Source of the DNA: Babylonia areolata
Lineage: Eukaryota; Mollusca; Gastropoda; Neogastropoda; Buccinidae
Direction: 5' to 3'
Length of the DNA: 64,000 nucleotides
NCBI RefSeq assembly: GCF_041734735.1
Contig: NC_134903.1
Location: forward strand, 4,280,821-4,344,820
This document shows positions 1 through 11,525 of this stretch, piece by piece. The position numbers and the translations under genes are program-made. Numbering within the stretch: the stretch's first letter is position 1; every line of letters starts with the position of its first letter. The notes beneath the pieces were generated by a model. The model was not told the DNA's origin. It saw nothing but the letters and a program-made list of their open reading frames with translations, and made no database searches.

Positions 1-82
1 TTCATTGATGGCTTGATGTAAAAAACCAATTGTCGCTTATTCAATTTACCAACATGAAATAAAATCTTCATTTGACTTGATA

Positions 83-111
83 AACACACACACAGAGTGA
101 CACTCACACAG

Positions 112-142
<31 letters not shown>

Positions 143-156
143 GTGACACACATAGT

Positions 157-190
<34 letters not shown>

Positions 191-499
191 GACACACAGT
201 GATACACACACTGACACAGTGACACACACACACACAGTCACACACACCAAACATACACACACACACACAGTCGCATACACACACACAAAGACACATCACA
301 CACACACACAGATTCACACACACACAGAGTCACACACACACACACAGTCACACACACCAAACACAAACAGGCACACACACACACACACACACACACAGAG
401 TCACATACACACACACAGTCACACACCACACACAGTGACACACACACACACACAGTCACACACCACACACACACACAGTGACACACACACACACAGAGT

Positions 500-540
<41 letters not shown>

Positions 541-565
541 GACACACACACAAACACACACACAC
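83..565. repeat. CA-rich micro/minisatellite
   Basis: Runs of (CA)n broken by GAGTGA, GTCA and CAGTGACA variants. It directly abuts the exon 10 donor of NOC2L, whose GT is the repeat's own GTGTGTG. Alternating purine-pyrimidine, so a Z-DNA candidate. Long apparent reading frames here are repeat translation (His/Thr or Cys/Val) and not genes. Confidence 0.97.
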
Positions 566-671
566 CTCCAGCAGGAAAGGCAGTACAGGTACGAAGGCAG
601 CAGCAGACAGGATTGTCAGGTAACGTACACAGTGAAACCTCAGGGGATAATACTGCGCTGTGGGCTGCAAC
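566..671 (-). CDS. NOC2L: NOC2L exon 10 (residues 473-508)
   Basis: Acceptor GTGGGCAG|G then [20 protein letters not shown] and [10 protein letters not shown], matching human ARFYPLRMHCIRALTLL and FIPVLPFILE. The donor GAG|GTGTGTG is simply the first unit of a (GT)n tract, so the exact 5' splice site is set inside a microsatellite. The acceptor side meets a 31-bp minisatellite within about 15 bp. Confidence 0.93.
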
Positions 672-3600
672 CTGCCCACATCAAAAACACACCCACTGAA
701 CCAGTTAACACAAATCACATTCACTGAACCAGTTAACACAAATCACATTCACTGAACCAGTTAACACAAAACACATTCACTGAACCAGTTAACACAAAAC
801 AACACATCCACTGAACCAGTTAACACAAAACACATTCACTGAACCAGTTAACACAAAACACATTCACTGAACCAGTTAACTGTTAACACAAAACAACACA
901 TCCACTGAACCAGTTAACACAAAACAACACATCCACTGAACCAGTTAACACAAAACAACACATCCATTGAACCAGTTAACACAAAACAACACATCCACTG
1001 AACCAGTTAACACAAAACAAAACATCCACTGAACCAGTTAACACAAAACAACACATTCACTGAACCAGTTAACACAAAACAAAATATCCATTGAACCAGT
1101 TAACACAAAACAACACATCCACTGAACCAGTTAACACAAAACAAAATATCCATTGAACCAGTTAACACAAAACAACACATCCACTGAACCAGTTAACACA
1201 AAACAACACATCCACTGAACCAGTTAACACAAAACAACACATCCATTGAACCAGTTAACACAAAACACATTCACTGAACCAGTTAACACAAAACAACACA
1301 TCCATTGAACCAGTTAACACAAAACAACACATCCATTGAACCAGTTAACACAAAACAACACATCCATTGAACCAGTTAACACAAAACAACACATCCACGG
1401 AACCAGTTAACACAAAACAAAATATCCATTGAACCAGTTAACACAAAACAAAATATCCATTGAACCAGTTAACACAAAACAACACATCCATTGAACCAGT
1501 TAACACAAAACAAAACATCCATTGAACCAGTTAACACAAAACAACACATCCATTGAACCAGTTAACACAAAACAACACATCCATTGAACCAGTTAACACA
1601 AAACAAAATATCCATTGAACCAGTTAACACAAAACAAAATATCCACTGAACCAGTTAACACAAAACAAAATATCCACTGAACCAGTTAACACAAAACAAC
1701 ACATCCACTGAACCAGTTAACACAAAACAACACATCCATTGAACCAGTTAACACAAAACAACACATCCATTGAACCAGTTAACACAAAACAAAATATCCA
1801 TTGAACCAGTTAACACAAAACACATTCACTGAACCAGTTAACACAAAACAACACATTCATTGAACCAGTTAACACAAAACAACACATCCATTGAACCAGT
1901 TAACACAAAACAACACATCCATTGAACCAGTTAACACAAAACAAAATATCCACTGAACCAGTTAACACAAAACAACACATCCATTGAACCAGTTAACACA
2001 AAACACATTCACTGAACCAGTTAACACAAAACAACACATCCATTGAACCAGTTAACACAAAACACATTCACTGAACCAGTTAACACAAAACAACACATCC
2101 ACTGAACCAATTAACACCAATCAGAATCAGAATTCATATCACATATCTTTCAGGTTTCATACATGTTTTTCCATCACACATACAGTAAAAAGCTTGTTAC
2201 TAAAATGCATTAAAACACCATACGGGGCCAAAAATTAGAAACAAGCATACTGGAAATCTGGATAAGAGGCATGGTATTTTGATCATACTTCTGTAGGCTT
2301 TTTCCCCTTTTGTGAACAGCACACCATACTACCCACCACAACCCCCACCACACCACACCTCCCACTACACCACACCCCAACACCACAACACACCACACCC
2401 CACCATAACACACCACACCACACCCCACCCCACCACACCCACCATAACACACCACACCACACCCCACCCCACCCCACCCACCACACCACACCACACCCCA
2501 CCACACCCCACACCACTCCACACACCCCAGCAAAGCATATGACATACCTGACAGTGCCGGTGATGACCTGCACCACTGCACACCACACCACACCACACCA
2601 AACACCACACCACACCACTTCACACACCACACCACACCACTCCACTCCACACCACACCACTTCACACACACCACACCCCACCCCATGCACCACACCCCAC
2701 CCCACCCCACCACAGCAAAGCATGTGACAGACCTGACAGTGCCGGTGATGACCTACACCACACCACACCACACCACACACCACTTCACACACCACACCAC
2801 ACCACCCCACAATGTGACAGACCTGACAGTGCCGGTCATGACCTGCACCACACCACACCACCCCACACACCACACCCCACCCCACCCCACACCCCACCCC
2901 ACACACCACACAGTGTGTCAGACATGAGAGTGCCGGTGATGACCTGCACACCACACCCCACCCCACACACCACACCACTCCACACCACACCACTTCACAC
3001 ACCACACCACACCCCACCCCACCCCACCACAACACACCACACCACACCACTTCACACACCACACCACACCCCACCCCACCCCACCACACCACACCCCATC
3101 CCACCCCACCACAACACACCACACCACACACCACACCTCCCACTACACCACACCCCAACACCACAACACACCCCACCCCACCACAACACACATCCACCCC
3201 ACCCCACCCCACACACCCCACCCCACAGTGTGACAGACCTGACAGTGCCGGTGATGACCTGCACCAGGGGGAACAGCAGGGGCTGCAGCACAGGACTGGG
3301 GTGGGCCGTCACCAGCAGCTGTGTCCACAGACCCAGACTGAGGATGTACTGCCAGTTGTACACCAGCTGGTACATCTCCTGAAGTACACAACAACAACGC
3401 ACAGTGTCACATAGTTGTACATCTCCTGAATCATAATCATCATCATCATCAAAATGAAAATAACCATCATCATCATAATCATGATCACCATAACAATAAA
3501 AAAAATCATCATCATCATCTTATTATCATTATTATTATTATTAGAATCATGATAATTTTTTAAAAAAACAAACAAAAAAAAAGAAAGAAAATCATTATAA

Positions 3601-6600
3601 TTACACATACATATATATATATATTTTTTTTACAATTTTTTTTGTATATGATATGATTATCATAAAATGTAACACACAAAAACAATTGCTTCTTCACACC
3701 TTTTTCTTCATGATGCTTTATATAATTATTATTATTATTATCATTATTAATGTTATTTTCATTATAAATTATAATTATATTTATCATGAAATATAAATGC
3801 AGAAAAACACTTCACTCTCCACACATTCTTCATGGAGCTATTTATAAAACATCATTATTATCACTATCATAATTATCATCATGAAATGTAAATGCAGAAA
3901 AACTCTCCACACGTTCTTCACAGCACTATATATATAACATCATTATTATCACTATTATAATTATCATTATGAAATGTAAATGCAGAAAAAAACAAACTTT
4001 TTCTCCACACATTTTTTGTGGAGCTACATAGAATACAATTATTATCACAATTATAATTATCACAGGCGCAGCACTCAGCTTATATCACAGATTGACATAA
4101 GCTTACAGTTGGGCCAACAGCAAAGTGAGAGCTGTATGATCAATGGTTTCTCCACTGCAATGGGAAATCTTTTACAGCTTTGCCTTTTGTGAAGGACTAT
4201 GACTCTCAAACTAGAAGGCAAAATTGCACTGGCTCTTAGTGCTGCAGCCTTGGGGGCTAGCTGGCCTTTGGGAACCATCCCAACACCGACTCTCCTAAAA
4301 CCCTCGTGGCCGAGAGAGTGGGGATGTAACTTGGGCAAGACACTCTCCACTATAATCAAATTCTAACCCAAATAGTCGGGACAGCAGCTGCCTCCTCTGC
4401 TGTTCTGATGGTCATAGTCGGACACGACTGACTATCATACAATTATCATCATCACAAAACATAAACAAAGCGATCCCCGCACTTTTTTCTTGGTGGTGAT
4501 GGCGTTGCGGAGGTGGATGGCCAGCTGGCGGATGTAGACGAAGGCGTGTTGGTACGCCAGGCTCTCCTGTGTCAGGAACATCTCCACCAGGGAGCGCTGC
4601 ATGAAGGTGATCATGGGCAGCGAGGTCGGCGACACAAACTTGCAGTTGTTCACGTAGGCCATGTACATTTGCTGGAAGGAGAGGGGAAAAGAATCGTTGT
4701 GACTGACAAAAAATTAAAAATAAATAACTGGACATTTATCAGTGCTTTCCTCATTGCACAAAGCGCTTTACAATCCACACACACATGCATACCAAACACA
4801 CTCAGTCCTAAACTCACAATCATGCACAATAAACATATATATGTGCATACAAACTCGTACATACAATACATACATATATTAGACGCACACACAATACAGC
4901 ATTACAAATATACCTACACAATCAACTAACTAGAGAGTCTAGAGGAAATGCTGCTGGAAGAGGAAAGTCTTGAGGTTAGATTTAAAGGAAGGCAGTGAGG
5001 GGCTGTGACAGACGTGGTGAGGCAGAGAGTTCCATATTTGAACAGCAGATGATGATTAGCGTGCACGCATGTTCGAATGCTGGGGAAATAAATCATGTTT
5101 GCATTTCTTTCTTTTTCTTAAGTCACCACCAATGGAAAAGAAGGGAAAAAGATTTGCTGTGATTAGTGTGCATGTATGTTCAAACACTGGGGAAAAAACC
5201 ACCCCACCCCACCCCCTCCCTGACCTACCTTCTGTACATACCCCATCCCCTCACCCACCCCACCCCACACTTCCGCAACCACCCCAACCCTCCACCCCTC
5301 TCAATTTCCTTCAGTGCAGGATGCACATACCCCCCCCCCCCCCGCCCCCTCCCCCCCCTGACCCCCCACTTCCCCAACCCTCCACCCCCCTCACCTTCCT
5401 TCAGTACAGGAGATGCACATACCCCACCCTCTCCCCCACCGCCCACCCACCCCTATCCCCTCCACCCCAACCCCGCCACCCTGACCCCGGACCTACCTTC
5501 AGCGTGGGGTCCAGGTGCGTGTCCGGGTGCAGGCGCACCAGTCTGTTCAGACAGAGGAAGGCGATGACCCGCGTGGCTTCCTCCCCCGTGCTCCACAACT
5601 TCACCAGTTTCTGTCAGACAGGTCGGGGTAAAAACACTGATGTACCAATCCTGGAGTACAGTAATGAAGTATGGGCACTCTCTTCCTCTGTTAACCCATT
5701 TCTGTCAGACAGGTCGGGGGAAAAAAACACTGATGTCATGTCATTCTCTTCCTCTGTTATTAACCCATTTCTGTCAGGTAGGATAAACACTGATGTCACG
5801 TCACTCGTTTTCTCTGTTAACACGTTTCTGACAGGAAAGAACACTGTCGCTCTCTTCCTCTGTTAATCCATTTCTGACAGGAAAGAACACTGTCACTCTC
5901 TTCCTCTGTTAATCCATTTCTGACAGGAAAGAACACTGTCGCTCTCTTCCTCTGTTAATCCATTTCTGACAGGAAAGAACAGGAAAGAACACTGTCGCTC
6001 TCTTCCTCTGTTAATCCATTTCTGGCAGGAAAAAACACTGTCGCTCTCTTCCTCTGTTAATCCATTTCTGACAGGAAAAAACACTGTCGCTCTCTTCCTC
6101 TGTTAATCCATTTCTGACAGGAAAGAACAGGAAAGAACACTGTCGCTCTCTTCCTCTGTTAATCCATTTCTGGCAGGAAAAAACACTGTCGCTCTCTTCC
6201 TCTGTTAATCCATTTCTGACAGGAAAGAACAGGAAAGAACACTGTCGCTCTCTTCCTCTGTTAATCCATTTCTGGCAGGAAAGAACACTGTCGCTCTCTT
6301 CCTCTGTTAATCCATTTCTGGCAGGAAAGAACAGGAAAGAACACTGTCACTCTCTTCCTCTGTTAATCCATTTCTGACAGGAAAGAACAGTCACTCTCTT
6401 CCTCTGTTAATCCTTTTCTGGCAGGAAAGAACACTGTCACTCTCTTCCTCTGTTAATCCATTTCTGGCAGGAAAGAACACTGTCGCTCTCTTCGTCTGTT
6501 AATCCATTTCTGGCAGGAAAGAACAGGAAAGAACACTGTCACTCTCTTCCTCTGTTAATCCATTTCTGACAGGAAAGAACAGTCACTCTCTTCCTCTGTT

Positions 6601-9600
6601 AATCCATTTCTGGCAGGAAAGAACACTGTCGCTCTCTTCGTCTGTTAATCCATTTCTGGCAGGAAAGAACACTGTTGCTCTCTTCGTCTGTTAATCCATT
6701 TCTGACAGGAAAGAACAGGAAAAAACACTGTCGCTCTCTTCGTCTGTTAATCCATTTCTGACACTAAGGTCAGGAAAAAACATTGACATTGTGTCAATCT
6801 CTTCCTCTGTTAACCCATTTCTGACAACCTGGGGAAAAAAAACACTGATGTCACACTCTTAGTTCTATACTCTATTGTTAACCCATTTCTGACAGACAGA
6901 TCAGGAAAAAACACAGACATCACGTCACTCTCTTCCTCTGTTCATTCATTTCTGTAAGTAGGCCTGGAGAAGTTACTGACATCACGTCACTCTCTTCCTC
7001 TGTTAACCCATTTCAGACAGCAGGTCAGGAATAAACACTGATGTCACATTACTCTCTTCCTCTGTTAACTCATTTCTGACAGGTCAGGAAAAAAAACTGA
7101 CGTCATGTCACTCTCTTCCTCTGTTAACCTATTTCAGACAGCGAATCTCATGTTCACTCATATACACAAGAGGGCTTTTACTTGTATGACCGTGTTTTTT
7201 TTTAACCCCTGCCATGTAGGCAGTCATACTCCGTTTTCGGGGTGGTGCATGTTCAGCAGGTTCTTGTCCCCATACTCCAATGAGACAGGTGCAATAGCTC
7301 AGTGGTTAAAGTGTTGGACTTTCAATCTGAGGGTCACGGGTTCGAATCTCAGTAACGGTGCCTGATGGGTAAAGGGTGGAGATTTTTCCGATCTCCCAGG
7401 TCAATATACGTGCAGACCTGCTTGTGCCTTAACCCTTTCATGTGTATACACAAGCAGAAGATCAAATACGCACGTTAAAGATCCTGTAATCCATGTCAGC
7501 GTTCAGTGTGTTATGGAAACAAGAACATATGTACCCAGCATGCAGAAACCCCGAAAACAGAATATGGCTGCCTACATGGCGGGGTAAAAACAGTCATACA
7601 CGTAAAAGCCCACTCATGTACATACACGTGAACGTGGGAGCTGCAGCCCACGAACGCAGAAGAAGAAGACCCCATTGAACATTGACATTGCTCAGGGGAT
7701 CTTTTATATGCATATTTAATCTCCTGCATTTGTACACACATGAGCAGGCAGTGTAGCACACCACAAGCTGTAAAGTCTTATCTTTAAGGGAACCTTGGAG
7801 AGCTTTGGGAGGCACAGCACACCACCAGCTGTTAAGTCTTAAACTGATGAAGGAGGAGGATGACAATGATGATGATGGCGAGAGTAAGTCTTACCTTTAA
7901 GAAGACCTTGGTCAGCTTTGGGAAGGCAGCGTAACACACCACCAGCTTGTGGATGTGTTTCAGCACCACGTTGACCATGTAGGAGTCAGAGAACTCTCCA
8001 CTCAGCTGCACAGCACGAGGGGGTGTTTGTTATATCATGTCATGTCATGTCATGTCATGTTGTATCGTATTGCACTGTATTGTATTGTATTGATTTGCAT
8101 TGTATTGTAGTGTATTGTATTCTATTTCTCTTTTTGTCACAACAGATTCCTCTGTGTGAAATTCAGGCTGCTCTCCCCAGGGAGAGCACGTCGCTACACT
8201 ACAGTGCCACTCATTTTTTTTTTGCAGTTTTATTTGTTTTTCCTATCGAAGTGGATTTTTCTACATCATTTTTTTGCCAGGAACAATCCTTTTGTTGCCT
8301 TGGGTTCTTTTACATGTGCTAAGTGCATGCTGCACATGGGACCTCAGTTTATCTTCTCATCCAAATGACTAGCGTTCAGACCACCACTCAAGGTATAGTG
8401 GAGGTGGAGAAAATATCGGCAGCTGAGCCGTGATTCAAACCAGTGCGCTCAGATTCTCTCGCTTCCTTATATCATATCACATCATACCACATCACATCAC
8501 ATCATGCCATATCATATCATATCATAATGTCATGTCTTATCATGTCATATCATATGTCGTGTCACATCACATCACATCATGCCATATCGTATCATATCAT
8601 AATGTCATGTCTTATCATGTCATATCATAATGTCATGTCTTATCATGTCGTATCATATCACATCATATCATATCAAGTGTCACGGCTTTTAGGTTTTATC
8701 AGCCTTTTGCCTGATCATTAGGATAAAAAAGAAAAAAAATGTTTTAACTATTTATAAGAGTGCGCAATTAATAATGTTATGGCTAGTTTTCAGCAGAGAA
8801 ATTTATTTGGAAGCCATAATCCTTCCAGTGTTTCTCTTCTTTTTTTCATTTTTTATTGTCAAGTGTTCCTGCAGTGACAATGTGACTGGGGAGGTCATTT
8901 CTCAAGTTAACAACACTGTTAGTAAAAGAAGAGAGAGAAACAGTGTGATTTGGTGAATGCCTCAGTCAGTTTTAGTAGGTGTCCCCTGGTATAAGTACCA
9001 ACATTTTGAGTTAAAATATTTTGTGCTGTGCTCTTATCATAATGTCCATGTGAAATTTTACATGGCTTAATCATATCGACTCATAACCTGAGATAAATCT
9101 TCACACTCCCCCGAAGAGCTCTCCACTTCCTGTTCTTCTTGGAGAACACACACACACTGTGACACACACACACACATACACACACACTGTGACACACACA
9201 CACTGTGACACACACACACACACACACACTGTGACACACACACACACTGTGACACACACACACACTGTGACACACACACACACTGTGACACACACACTGT
9301 GACACACACACACACACTGTGACACACACACTGTGACACATATACACACACTGTGACACACACACACACACACACTGTGACACACACACCCACACATTGT
9401 GTGACACACACACACACTGTGACACACACACCCTGTGACACACACACACACACACACTGTGACACCCCCCCCACACACACACACTGTGACACACAAACAC
9501 ACACACTGTGACACACACACACACACACACTGTGACACACACACACACACACACACTGTGACACACACACACACACACTGTGACACACACACACACACAC

Positions 9601-11490
9601 ACACTGTGACACACACACACACACTGTGACACACACACACACACACACTGTGACACACACACACACACACTGTGACACACACACTGTGACACACACACAC
9701 ACTGTGACACACACACCCACACACTGTGACACACACACCCACACACTGTGACACACACACACACTGTGACACACACACACACACACTGTGACACACACAC
9801 ACACAATGTGACACACACACACACACACACACACTGTGACACACACACACACCACACACACACTGTGACACACACACACAATGTGACACACACACTGTGA
9901 CACACACACACACTGTGACACACACACACACTGTGACACACACACACACACTGTGACACACACACACACACTGTGACACACACACACACACTGTGACACA
10001 CACACAATGTGACACACACACTGTGACACACACACACACTGTGACACACACACACACACACACTGTGACACACACACACTGTGACACACACACACTGTGA
10101 CACCCCTCCCGCCCCAGCCCCCCCCCTCCCCCCCCACACACACTGTGACACACACACACACCCACACACTGTGACACACACACCCACACACTGTGACACA
10201 CACACACACACACACACTGTGCCACACCCACACACAGACTCTCTACCTGCAGCATGGTGACACAGTAAGTCTTCACAGTCCCCCGGGCAGCCTTCCACTT
10301 CTTGTTCTTCTTGGAAAACACCTGCTGCTGGTCGCCCAGGGACCTCAGGGTCAGCAGTGACTCCAGCAGGGGCACGACCCCCGTCAGACACAGGCGCATG
10401 ACGGCGTTGAACGCCGCGTTCGTGTCCACGCGGTAACATGTCCCCACCTCCACCGTCATCCCAGCATGCTTTGCGGCCGCCGCAAGGGCCCCTACCCACT
10501 GTCGGAGTGTTTCCACGCTCGGCGACTCCTGCCGGGAGTGTAGGGTTTGGGTGGGTTTATTTGACAGACTTGCACAGTTGCAGTTTGCTTGTCATTTTTG
10601 TGATTTATTTTGTTTATGGCTGTCTAGTTTAAGTAATTTTTTTAAATGAACATGTCCAATGTTTGTTTATTCTTTAATCCATAACAGATAATAACATAAT
10701 ATGCATTTACTTTTTTGCACTTGCAATGCAAAGTACATTTAACAACACATGTGGTATGGATAAGACACAGACTTCTGTAGTATAAGCTGTCGATACAAAG
10801 GCACAAGCATATATATAACACAAACAGAAATGTTGATACAAAGACAAAAGCAGATATATATCTAACACAGATACAAATGTCGATACAAAGACAAGCATCT
10901 ATAACATATCTCAAATAGAAATGATATAAATACGCAACCATATATAACACAGATATGGGTCTGTAAATATAAAGACACAAACATATATAACACATATAGA
11001 AATGTTGATACAAATACACAGGCATAGATACAAAGATAAGCATGTGTAACACATCTCATATAGAAATGATATAAATACGCAAGCATATATAACACGTATA
11101 TGGGTCTGTAAATATAAAGACACAAACATATATAACACATATAGAAATGTTGATACAAACACACAGGCATAGATACAAAGATAAGCATCTATAATACATC
11201 TCATATAGAAATGATATAAATACGCAAGCATATATAACACGTATATGGGTCTGTAAATATAAAGACACAAACATATATAACACATATAGAAATGTTGATA
11301 CAAACACACAGGCATATATATACTGTATACAGAAATCAGGCTGGGGAATTGTCCAGGAGAGTTTCCTCTGAAAATTGGCCTGGGTCCAGAGGTTGCCTTA
11401 GGCCCTTGGTTTTTGGGCCGAAAATGAAATTAGTGATTTTGATTTTTAAAACGTTTGGGTGGGCCTCTTCTCTGTGTGTGTATGTGTGTG

Positions 11491-11525
<35 letters not shown>

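Noticed and set aside
720-2120. CRISPR-like regular repeats
   Set aside because: Units are contiguous with no unique spacers, in a eukaryotic intron; an ordinary minisatellite.
2283-3382. Long Gly/Val/Trp/Cys or Pro/His/Thr frames in the C-rich satellite
   Set aside because: Low complexity, open on both strands in several frames, and explained by the repeat plus copies of the exon 9 end.
7298-7350. Possible tRNA gene (box A and box B spacing)
   Set aside because: It is the tRNA-like head of a SINE with a long body and other copies in the window; no cloverleaf acceptor stem pairing was seen.
9067-10516. Minus-strand frames of 388-472 codons, Cys/Val/Ser/His-rich
   Set aside because: They are translations of the (CA)n-TGTGA array; only the ends (NOC2L exon 5 and its partial copy) are real coding sequence.
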